Shown here: positions 1-5,482 of the stretch, piece by piece | Numbering within the stretch: position 1 is the first letter of the stretch | Layout: each line of letters opens with the position of its first letter | NCBI GenBank assembly: GCA_035534495.1 | Contig: DATLRW010000216.1 | Location: 1 to 5,482 of the forward strand | Direction of reading: 5' to 3' | Length of the DNA stretch: 5,482 bases | DNA from: JAKASX01 sp035534495 | Lineage (GTDB): Bacteria; Acidobacteriota; Terriglobia; Acidiferrales; UBA7541 | The notes under the pieces: model-generated | The model's input: only the letters and a program-made list of their open reading frames with translations | Told to the model about the DNA's origin: nothing | Database searches by the model: none | Made by a program: the position numbers and the translations under genes

Positions 1-111
1 CGTGTGAGTCCGTCACAGTTGAAGCGCCAGGACGGCTTCTATATCGGATTCCGGTCCGAATCGCCGGTCGCGGGCTTCTGGCACATCGTCTTTCCGGCTA
101 CCCGGCTCTAA
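1..111 (+). CDS. C-terminal end of an unidentified protein (partial)
   Basis: An open frame runs in from the left edge for 36 codons and ends at TAA (109-111). It has no start inside the window, so only the C-terminus is visible. About 28 of its 36 codons end in G or C, as expected for a real gene in a GC-rich genome. The peptide is aromatic and beta-like near its end (GFYIGFR, then GFWHIVFPATRL) and looks like the final strands of a folded domain. I do not recognise the family. It converges with the minus-strand operon, leaving a 97-base gap. The minus-strand open frame covering the same bases (13-267) is Arg/Ser/Pro-rich and overlaps the end of the PLP enzyme gene, so I prefer the plus strand. 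The small amount of sequence keeps confidence moderate. Confidence 0.5.
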   Translation, partial: RVSPSQLKRQDGFYIGFRSESPVAGFWHIVFPATRL

Positions 112-135
112 GGCGTTTGCCCGGGCAGTAGCCGG
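94..135. other. Convergent-gene spacer with inverted repeats
   Basis: CCGGCTAC (94-101) is the exact reverse complement of GTAGCCGG (128-135), giving an 8-bp stem. The enclosed segment includes a perfect 10-bp palindrome TGCCCGGGCA (118-127). It lies between the stop of the plus-strand gene and the stop of the minus-strand operon, where a bidirectional terminator would be expected. Neither strand has a U-rich run after the stem, so it is not a canonical intrinsic terminator, and GC-rich DNA yields such stems by chance. Confidence 0.25.
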
Positions 136-208
136 GGGCCGGTGGTCCGAGGTTCGGCAAATCGATGCCCGGTGGATTGTTGCGAGATGGCGCTCGGTGC
201 CTGTGCCG

Positions 209-1162
209 TCAGGTGCGTTCGAAGAAACGCCCGACATCCACGTTGCCGCCCGAGAGCAGGACGCCAATCCGTTTGCCCTCGCCGGAGACTTTGCCGAATA
301 ACGCTCCGGCTACGGCAACCGCGGAAGAGGGCTCGATCAAGAGTTTCATTCGTTCCCAGACGAAGCGCATGGCATCGAGAATCTCCGCTTCGCTGATCAG
401 CGCAATGGCGTCCACCCGTGGCCGGAGGATGGCGTAGGTGCGTTCGGAGAGCGAGGCGCGCAGCCCGTCCGCAATCGTGTCCATGCAGCTGTTTTTCTGC
501 AGCTGACCGGAACTCAGCGACCGGAACGCATCATCGGCCAGCGACGGCTCGCAGCCGATCACCCGGATTTCCGGATACAGCGATTGCGAGGCAATCGCCG
601 TGCCGCTCAGCAGGCCCCCGCCCGACACCGGCGCCAGCATCAGATCCAGTTCTCCGGCCTCCTCCAGCAGCTCGACCGCCGCCGTCGCTTGCCCGGCGAT
701 GACGAAATCGTTGTCGTAGGGATGGATCAGGGCGGCGCCTGTTTCTTCGAGAAGGGCTTTCGCGGTGGATTGGCGGGATTCGAGCGTGTTGTCGCAGGAA
801 ACGATCGTCGCCCCGAAATCGGCGATCGCTTTTTGCTTTACTTCCGGCGCTCCCCGGGGAACGACGATCCAGGAGGGAATGCCCCGGCGACGCGCGGCAT
901 AGGCGACCGCGGCGCCGTGGTTCCCGGAAGAGTGCGTAACGACGCCGCGCGCGGCCGACCCGCTCGAAAGCGCGAAAATGGCATTCATCGCGCCGCGAAT
1001 CTTGAACGAGCCGGTCTTTTGAAAATTCTCGCATTTGAAGAAGAGTCGCGCGCCGGCCCTGCCGTCGAGCGATGCGCTGCGCATGACCGGCGTGCGGTGA
1101 ATGTGATGGGCGATGCGGGCTTGCGCCTCGCGAACGTCGGCGAACGAGGGGCCAACGGGCAT
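209..1162 (-). CDS. PLP-dependent serine racemase / threonine-serine dehydratase family enzyme
   Basis: This is a fold-type II PLP enzyme (PALP family) of 317 aa, close to the roughly 320-340 aa of eukaryotic-type serine racemases and catabolic dehydratases. It should racemise L-serine or deaminate serine, threonine or hydroxyaspartate in the cytoplasm. Visible motifs: SFKIRGA at 52-58 with the PLP lysine K54; THSSGNHG at 76-83, whose S79 aligns with the racemase re-face serine (S84 in human); the phosphate loop SGGGLLSG at 180-187; EPSLADD at 205-211, matching the divalent-cation site (E, A, D) of serine racemase; VWERMKLLIEP at 268-278; and LSGGNVD at 303-309 holding the pyridine-ring serine. 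There is no C-terminal ACT domain, so it is not a biosynthetic IlvA-type enzyme. The ATG at 1162 is chosen because it has an AGGAGA site upstream and the family N-terminus (PSFADV) follows at once; an upstream in-frame ATG at 1249 would add a Pro-rich tail and overlap the previous gene by 50 bases. It is third in the operon, 37 bases after the propeller gene. Racemase versus dehydratase cannot be settled from sequence. Confidence 0.93.
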   Translation of the reverse strand: MPVGPSFADVREAQARIAHHIHRTPVMRSASLDGRAGARLFFKCENFQKTGSFKIRGAMNAIFALSSGSAARGVVTHSSGNHGAAVAYAARRRGIPSWIVVPRGAPEVKQKAIADFGATIVSCDNTLESRQSTAKALLEETGAALIHPYDNDFVIAGQATAAVELLEEAGELDLMLAPVSGGGLLSGTAIASQSLYPEIRVIGCEPSLADDAFRSLSSGQLQKNSCMDTIADGLRASLSERTYAILRPRVDAIALISEAEILDAMRFVWERMKLLIEPSSAVAVAGALFGKVSGEGKRIGVLLSGGNVDVGRFFERT

Positions 1163-1173
1163 TGGGTCGTTGT

Positions 1174-1179
1174 TCTCCT
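1174..1179 (-). promoter_or_regulatory. Ribosome binding site that sets the PLP enzyme start
   Basis: On the minus strand AGGAGA lies 11 bases before the ATG at 1162, inside the 37-base gap after the propeller gene. The spacing is slightly long but acceptable. It favours this ATG over the in-frame ATG at 1249, which lies inside the upstream coding sequence. Confidence 0.65.
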
Positions 1180-1199
1180 GATTCTCGCCGCCAAAAGAA

Positions 1200-3539
1200 T
1201 CAGCGGCTGGCGGGTTTGGCCGGGGGCGCGGTGAAGGTGATTTTGGCAATCCCGGAATTCTGATACAGATCGAACACGCGCACGCTGATCGTGTGCTCGC
1301 CCGGGCTGAGCTGCTTCAGGGCGAGCCGGTAGGTTTCCGAAGGCGCGTCGCTGATCTGGCCCACCGGCCGCACCAGCGTCCACGGCCCGGCATCGACGCT
1401 GTATTCGGCTTTGGCCAGAGGCGTGGAGGGGTCCTTCGCGGCGAATTGAACGGTCGCGTCGTCGGCGACCGTATCGGCCTTCAGGCCGGAAATCGCGGGC
1501 GGCGTGTTGTCCACGACGAATCGCGGGCCAATCCGCTGGTCGGCGAGGGCTTGCGCCGGGGGATTCGAGGGCGCATCCGAGGCGACGATTTTCAGGTAAT
1601 AGGCGCCGTCCGGCATCGCGGTCGTATCCCAGGAATAATAGGGAACCCGCAAATGATCCTTCAGAAGTTTCCAGGCGTGCTCGCCTTCGCCGCGGTAGTC
1701 GATGGAATATTCGAGCTGATCGCCGTTGGGATCGTGAGCGCTCCACAGCACGCTTTGCCAGCCCTTTTCCCGGAAACCCTGCGGAGGCGGCTGGTAGTTC
1801 ACCATGGGCACGGGGATGTTCTCGGGAGCGACGGTGCTGTCCTGTGCCGAGGGGTTGCTTTGGGGCATACGGAGGCGCACGGGGCGCATCGACTCGGCTC
1901 CGGAAATTTGCGGGAACTGTATCGCGTGGACGCGGACGCCGGGGTCTTCCATGACGATATCGTTGATTTGTGGAGCGACATTCTTGGGCAGATAGGCCAG
2001 GCTGACCCACGACAGGCTTGGCATTACGCCCGCGGCGGGGTGAAACACCGCTTTCCACTGCGCGTAGCGCGACGGCGGACAGCCGGCCGGCTGGCTTTGC
2101 GGGGCGTTGTAGGGCCCGTACCATTGGCTCCAGTTTTCATCCGGGTTCGACGTGTTTCCGGAGCGGACATAAAAGCTGACCCGCCCCTCCGAAGCCCCCT
2201 GGCCCCACCAGTTCAATCGGCCCCAACGCGAAAATATCTTGGCGTCGAAGGGGGCTGAGGTGAACGTGCTTCCCGCGGCGGTGCCCGGTCCGAGCGTGAA
2301 AACCTTGCCCGGATTGGCCGTGCACAGATAGATTCGCCCGCCCGGACCCGAGGCGAAGCCCGTTACCTGCCCCGAGGCGGTTTCCGCCTCCTTCGAGAAG
2401 ATGTCGTTGCCTTCGAGCTCCATTACGTCGCCGTTGTTGCCTGTTCCCAGCAGAAGCTTTCCGCCGGGCGAGAAACCGAGGGAGTAGACCAGATCGGTGG
2501 GCGACTGCCAGAGCAGCGTGGGCGAGCCATCCGGAGCGATCCGGTAGACGTGGCTGCCGCCGTGGGGCGCGCCGGCAAAGGGGTTGGAGGCGACGGCCTG
2601 CGGCGCAGGGCTGTGCGGGACGACCTTCACCTCCCCTTGTTGGACAGGCTCGGTCGTTTTCTGCGCCTCGGCGCCCGAATCCGCCTGCTCCGAGGAGAAA
2701 ACAAAAGTTTCGCCGGGGAAAATGGAAGCCGTCGCCGTCGGCTCTACCTGTTTGGCCCCGATCGCCGCGGCATAGATATCGCCCCCGGGCCCGAGCGTTA
2801 AAGCGGTGATCTCCTGGCCGGCGGTTTCATAAAGGACGAAAGCGCGGCCGGCCTTGGGCGGCTCGCCGGGCGCGCCGCGATCGATGGCGACCCGAATCAC
2901 CAGCCCGCTCGGATCGGTGCCCATCAGAAGGTCTCCCTTGCCGTCCAGGGCCAGGACGCGGATATGGCGTTCGTCGCTCTTGTAAAAAAGGCTGCTCTTG
3001 CCCGCCGGGGTCACGGCGAACACCTTGCCCGTATCGCCGGTACCCACGTACAGGTTTCCTTTCGAATCGACGGCGAGCGACCAGATGTATTTCGTCTTGG
3101 GATCGAAAAAGACGCTCGATTTTCCCGCGGGCGTGACTTTATAGACCTTGCCGTCGGGGGAAGTGGCCACGTACAGATCGTCGTGCGCATCGAACGCGAT
3201 TGCCTGCGCGGCCAGTTCCGGGGACTGGAATACGGTGGTGGGATGGCCGTTGGCGTCGATGCGGAAGACGCGGGCGTTCGATCCGCCGATCGCGTATAGC
3301 CTTCCTTTCGAGTCGGCCCGCAGCGCCCAGAGATAGGCCACATTCGGATCGGCGAATTTCGCGAACGGCGCGGCCGGCACCAGACGGCCGTCACTCCACA
3401 GCGCGACGCCCTTCGCCGTTCCGCCCTCGAAATCGGAATAGGAGGTGGTGCGCCAGAAAAGGGTATGTGTGGCCAGCGCCGGCAGGCAGAGCAGGGCCGC
3501 CGCCAGGCACACGGCTGAAATCCGCCAGATCGATCGCAT
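1200..3539 (-). CDS. Secreted seven-bladed beta-propeller protein with discoidin-like and Ig-like domains
   Basis: A 779-aa exported protein. Residues 1-23 are a signal peptide (Arg2/Arg6, hydrophobic core, ALA before the predicted cut at 23/24); no lipobox is seen. Residues 70-425 hold about seven propeller blades with the pattern hydrophobic-x-D-x-x-G-x-L-Y-V ... G-K-V-Y-x-V: roughly 70-108, 111-150, 152-190, 193-241, 244-349, 351-390 and 392-425. Blades 2 and 3 share VTPAGKSS almost exactly, suggesting recent blade duplication. Blade 5 carries a low-complexity insertion (about 264-328) rich in E, Q, P, T and A. Residues 425-516 (FDAKIFSRWGRLNWWG ... RYAQWKAVF ... LSWVSLAYLPKN) look like a discoidin/F5-8C-like jelly roll. 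Residues 593-680 and 681-770 look like two Ig/FnIII-like modules (SAHDPNGDQLEYSID, VDNTPPAI, GEHTISVRVFD). A GAGGAG site (3549-3554) lies 9 bases before the ATG, and the gene starts 26 bases after the S55 gene stop. No catalytic motif is recognised; a binding or scaffold role outside the inner membrane is inferred. Confidence 0.88.
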   Translation of the reverse strand: MRSIWRISAVCLAAALLCLPALATHTLFWRTTSYSDFEGGTAKGVALWSDGRLVPAAPFAKFADPNVAYLWALRADSKGRLYAIGGSNARVFRIDANGHPTTVFQSPELAAQAIAFDAHDDLYVATSPDGKVYKVTPAGKSSVFFDPKTKYIWSLAVDSKGNLYVGTGDTGKVFAVTPAGKSSLFYKSDERHIRVLALDGKGDLLMGTDPSGLVIRVAIDRGAPGEPPKAGRAFVLYETAGQEITALTLGPGGDIYAAAIGAKQVEPTATASIFPGETFVFSSEQADSGAEAQKTTEPVQQGEVKVVPHSPAPQAVASNPFAGAPHGGSHVYRIAPDGSPTLLWQSPTDLVYSLGFSPGGKLLLGTGNNGDVMELEGNDIFSKEAETASGQVTGFASGPGGRIYLCTANPGKVFTLGPGTAAGSTFTSAPFDAKIFSRWGRLNWWGQGASEGRVSFYVRSGNTSNPDENWSQWYGPYNAPQSQPAGCPPSRYAQWKAVFHPAAGVMPSLSWVSLAYLPKNVAPQINDIVMEDPGVRVHAIQFPQISGAESMRPVRLRMPQSNPSAQDSTVAPENIPVPMVNYQPPPQGFREKGWQSVLWSAHDPNGDQLEYSIDYRGEGEHAWKLLKDHLRVPYYSWDTTAMPDGAYYLKIVASDAPSNPPAQALADQRIGPRFVVDNTPPAISGLKADTVADDATVQFAAKDPSTPLAKAEYSVDAGPWTLVRPVGQISDAPSETYRLALKQLSPGEHTISVRVFDLYQNSGIAKITFTAPPAKPASR

Positions 3540-3565
3540 CCCGTTCTTCTCCTCGGGTTTCCGGA

Positions 3566-5347
3566 TTATTTTACCGTGATCGAGATGTGCTGGTTCCCGG
3601 TGACGACTTCATGCATGGGCACCCAGCGCTCGGCCAGCTCGGATTGCCACAACACGGTTGTTTGGCCGGGGTTGCGCTGCCCGAGCACATTGATTTCGGA
3701 AAGGGGAACGTTCGGCAGGCGTTTGTCCTGGAGCAGGAGGGTCGGACTCGACTGCAGCAGCGTCACGTAGAGGCGGTCGTTTCGCGGTTCCTGATTCAGC
3801 AGCCCGATGAGCTGTTCGAGTCCACCGACGCGCTCGCGCGGGCCGAAGGGAAAATACTGCTCGATCCGGTCCAGTGTGCCGGCGTCGCTGACCAGGACCT
3901 GGAGGGGGCCCGGCGATGCCTGAAGCGGAATCGTGATCGGAACGTCGCGAATCAGTGGCGCGCCGCGATAGGGCCGCATCGCCACCTTGATCGTCACGGT
4001 CTCGCCCGGATGAACGGTTTTTGCGTCGCTCCAGGCGCTCTCGATGGTGGCCCAGCGGGCGCTCGGCAGGCTCCGCACGGCCAGGTGGATGCCGGTAATC
4101 TGCGGCCGCTCGTAGGGATTGTTGAAGATCTCGGCGAAGACGGTCTCCACCTCGGCGGCAATGGGAGAGGCATCGGGCAGAGGCTGGTCGGTCGGCGCGA
4201 ACATGTTGTCCAGGTGAACCGTGCTGTGGCCGGCGATATCGATCGAGCCGTCGAGCTGAAACGTCGTTCCTTCGTTGTAGGTCAGGTTCGACCGGACGCC
4301 GTTGAGGGTCGCCATGGCCACCAGCAGCGGCGTCAGCTTCGAATTCTCCATCACGTCGAAATGAAATTGCTTGGACGAGGCGCCTTCCCCCACGGACAGG
4401 TCCACGGGGATCATCGGCGCCCCGGGGCCGATCCGGCCCATCACCCCGGTCAGCCGGTCCTCGGTGATCCGGCCGATCACCCCGCCGGTATTCATGATTT
4501 TTGTCGAACTCATGGCCGAAGCGAGCGTGGCCACCACGTGCGCCCGCGCCAGGGGAATATCCACGTTGCCGAATCCGAAGAGCGGGTGGCCGCACAGGTA
4601 AACCCGGTTGCCAATCCGCGCCGTCACCGTGCAACCGGCCGCCACGGAAAGATCCCCGCTGATGAGCACTATCCCGGCCATGTCGCCGGGCTTGAGCGCG
4701 GCGTCGGTGGCGCTGGGGGGAACCGACCCGCCTTCGGTCGTCACCATGCCGTATTTCTCGAGTTGGCCGCTATATTGCCCGACAACCGACGGCAGAAATC
4801 CGGAAAATACGACCGGCGAGGCGATCGGTTCGAGATAGGCCCCGCTTCCCACGCTGACCTGCTGCGCCCACGCGTCCGGCACGGCGTACCGCAAACTCGC
4901 GCTTGATCTGGCTTTTGCCGGCCCGCCTGGCGCCACCGGCTTTTGTCCATCGACCGCCAGCTCCTCCTCGATCGGCGTCATTCCGGCAATCGCTTCGGAA
5001 GTGAACATGCCGAACTTATAGGAAATCGAGCCGGCCAGTTTCCCGTCGATGTAGACCGGGCTGCCGCTCATCCCCGCCACCACGCCGCTTTTGGCGATTT
5101 CCGGGCTCGAAAGCTTCACAAGAACCACGTTCTGCTTGGGGCCCACCAGGTTCGGCAGGATGCCGATCACCTCGACGTCGAACGATTGGATCTGGTCGCC
5201 GGAGAAAATGGTATAGCCGACGCCTTTCATGCCGGGTTTGATTTCATGGAGCGGCAGGATCTGCGGACCACCAGAGGCGAAAAGAAAGGAAACCGAGAAC
5301 AAGAGCGCGGCCAGCGCCGCCAGAGAAGCAAACAAGGGCTTATGCAT
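3566..5347 (-). CDS. Secreted SpoIVB/S55-type serine peptidase-domain protein
   Basis: A 593-aa protein of the SpoIVB peptidase S55 type. Residues 1-25 form a signal peptide (K3, long hydrophobic stretch ALAALLFSVSFLFA), so it acts outside the cytoplasmic membrane, either released or anchored by an uncleaved helix. Residues 36-44 are IKPGMKGVG, followed by a segment like the C-terminal half of SpoIVB (FDVEVIGIL, then VVLVKL) ending in GMSGSPVYIDGK at 92-103, with the candidate nucleophile S94. A second block at 218-315 holds KPGDMAGI, CGHPLFGFG (candidate H254), KIMNTGGVIGRI and TGVMGRIG, resembling the N-terminal half of the SpoIVB catalytic domain. Residues 330-593 are a beta-rich C-terminal region shared, as I recall, with long acidobacterial homologues. 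In SpoIVB the histidine precedes the serine; here the order is reversed, and S81 sits where the triad aspartate is expected. No PDZ domain is obvious. The ATG is the first possible, since an in-frame TGA lies just upstream, and it starts the signal peptide. It has no good Shine-Dalgarno site. First gene of the operon. SpoIVB's sporulation role should not be transferred; the substrate is unknown and activity unproven. Confidence 0.9.
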   Translation of the reverse strand: MHKPLFASLAALAALLFSVSFLFASGGPQILPLHEIKPGMKGVGYTIFSGDQIQSFDVEVIGILPNLVGPKQNVVLVKLSSPEIAKSGVVAGMSGSPVYIDGKLAGSISYKFGMFTSEAIAGMTPIEEELAVDGQKPVAPGGPAKARSSASLRYAVPDAWAQQVSVGSGAYLEPIASPVVFSGFLPSVVGQYSGQLEKYGMVTTEGGSVPPSATDAALKPGDMAGIVLISGDLSVAAGCTVTARIGNRVYLCGHPLFGFGNVDIPLARAHVVATLASAMSSTKIMNTGGVIGRITEDRLTGVMGRIGPGAPMIPVDLSVGEGASSKQFHFDVMENSKLTPLLVAMATLNGVRSNLTYNEGTTFQLDGSIDIAGHSTVHLDNMFAPTDQPLPDASPIAAEVETVFAEIFNNPYERPQITGIHLAVRSLPSARWATIESAWSDAKTVHPGETVTIKVAMRPYRGAPLIRDVPITIPLQASPGPLQVLVSDAGTLDRIEQYFPFGPRERVGGLEQLIGLLNQEPRNDRLYVTLLQSSPTLLLQDKRLPNVPLSEINVLGQRNPGQTTVLWQSELAERWVPMHEVVTGNQHISITVK

Positions 5348-5357
5348 GAGGCTAGGT

Positions 5358-5393
5358 CAATCATATGCCATGGGGGATGGACAATCAAATGCC
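5358..5393 (-). repeat. Imperfect 12-bp direct repeat over both promoter boxes
   Basis: On the minus strand GGCATTTGATTG (5382-5393) and GGCATATGATTG (5358-5369) match at 11 of 12 bases, with starts 24 bases apart, a little over two helical turns. Each copy covers one promoter box: the first contains the whole -35, the second the whole -10. Such an arrangement could be a pair of binding sites for a regulator that blocks or remodels polymerase binding. It could also be partly a by-product of the similarity between TTGATT and TATGATT. Confidence 0.45.
5360..5388 (-). promoter_or_regulatory. Sigma-70-like promoter of the three-gene operon
   Basis: Read on the minus strand: TTGATT (5383-5388) as the -35 box, a 17-base spacer, and TATGAT (5360-5365) as the -10 box. 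The -10 differs from consensus at one base and the -35 at two, with ideal spacing. The -10 box ends 12 bases before the ATG at 5347. A start site about 7 bases below the -10 would leave a leader of about 6 bases, consistent with the missing Shine-Dalgarno site. The surrounding DNA is noticeably AT-richer than the genes. Confidence 0.6.
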
Positions 5394-5406
5394 CCGGACA
5401 GGCATT
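5388..5406. promoter_or_regulatory. Possible operator: 6-bp inverted repeat
   Basis: AATGCC (5388-5393) and GGCATT (5401-5406) are reverse complements separated by 7 bases, forming a 19-bp dyad just upstream of, and touching, the -35 box. The position suits an activator or repressor site. A 6-bp dyad of this kind is quite likely by chance in a region this size, so this is only a candidate. Confidence 0.2.
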
Positions 5407-5444
5407 CCCGCATAAGGGCGGTCCTTTCTTTCTATGCCTTGCCC

Positions 5445-5482
5445 TAGGAGAAAGAGCCGGCGGCCCGTGCGACGGGCCGCCG
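5445..5482 (-). terminator. Intrinsic terminator of a gene beyond the right edge
   Basis: CGGCGGCCCGT (5458-5468) and ACGGGCCGCCG (5472-5482) pair perfectly over 11 bp with a 3-base loop. On the minus strand the stem is followed by GCTCTTTCTCC, a moderately U-rich tract, so it fits a Rho-independent terminator for a minus-strand gene ending just outside the window. It also separates that gene from the promoter of the S55 operon. The hairpin reaches the last base given, so the stem may be longer. Termination of a plus-strand transcript is possible but the sequence after it is not visible. Confidence 0.6.

Noticed and set aside
13..267. An 84-codon minus-strand open frame at the left edge
   Set aside because: It overlaps the end of the PLP enzyme gene and the opposite-strand partial gene; its low-complexity Arg/Ser/Pro composition suggests a shadow frame.
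484..505. Repeated TGCAGCTG flanking a short T run, a possible hairpin
   Set aside because: It lies inside conserved coding sequence of the PLP enzyme (GQLQKNSC region) and is explained by Gln-Leu-Gln and Ser-Cys codons; a terminator mid-gene is unlikely.
1163..1249. A longer N-terminus for the PLP enzyme starting at 1249
   Set aside because: It would add 29 Pro/Asn-rich residues not seen in the family, overlap the propeller gene by 50 bases, and ignore the AGGAGA site placed before the ATG at 1162.
985..2124. A 379-codon minus-strand open frame overlapping the propeller and PLP enzyme genes
   Set aside because: It is a shifted frame of genuine genes, Arg/Pro/Ala-rich with no recognisable domain; the frames of the propeller and PLP enzyme carry all the motifs.
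3540..3565. A terminator or promoter between the S55 and propeller genes
   Set aside because: The 26-base gap contains only a Shine-Dalgarno site and no stable stem with a U tract, so co-transcription is the simpler reading.
3200..4906. A 568-codon open frame on the plus strand across the S55 and propeller genes
   Set aside because: It is antisense to two well-supported genes, its peptide is rich in R, H, G and A with no family motif, and long antisense frames are common in GC-rich coding DNA.

Overview
The window is a compact, GC-rich bacterial segment. Three genes on the minus strand read in the same direction, with gaps of 26 and 37 bases, and look like one operon. In transcription order (right to left) they encode: a secreted SpoIVB/S55-type serine peptidase-like protein (593 aa); a secreted seven-bladed beta-propeller protein with a discoidin-like and two Ig-like domains (779 aa); and a cytoplasmic PLP enzyme of the serine racemase / threonine-serine dehydratase family (317 aa with the start preferred here). 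The long S55-domain proteins that open with a 'PGMKGVGYT' type motif followed by GMSGSP are, as I remember them, typical of Acidobacteriota and some deltaproteobacterial lineages. With the high GC and the exported propeller neighbour, I favour an acidobacterium; this is an inference from family distribution, not proof.

Layout, left to right. Positions 1-111 hold the last 36 codons of an unidentified plus-strand gene that converges on the operon. Positions 112-208 are a short convergent spacer with palindromes but no clear intrinsic terminator. The PLP enzyme is at 209-1162, the propeller protein at 1200-3539 and the S55 protein at 3566-5347, all minus strand. Positions 5348-5457 carry the operon promoter: TTGATT, 17 bases, TATGAT, ending only 12 bases before the first ATG. 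A 12-base imperfect direct repeat sits on both promoter boxes. Positions 5458-5482 form a perfect 11-bp hairpin with a 3-base loop, probably the terminator of a minus-strand gene lying beyond the right edge.

How the genes may work together: the first two products carry signal peptides and should act outside the cytoplasmic membrane, the propeller being a plausible partner, scaffold or substrate of the S55 protein. The PLP enzyme has no export signal and its link to them is unclear; it could make D-serine or remove hydroxy-amino acids. The most interesting points are: (1) the S55 protein has the serine half and the histidine half of the SpoIVB catalytic domain in the opposite order to sporulation SpoIVB, and apparently lacks the triad aspartate; (2) the promoter carries direct repeats over both boxes and predicts a nearly leaderless mRNA without a Shine-Dalgarno site; (3) the propeller has a long low-complexity insertion in one blade. 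I see no CRISPR array, mobile element, tRNA or rRNA.
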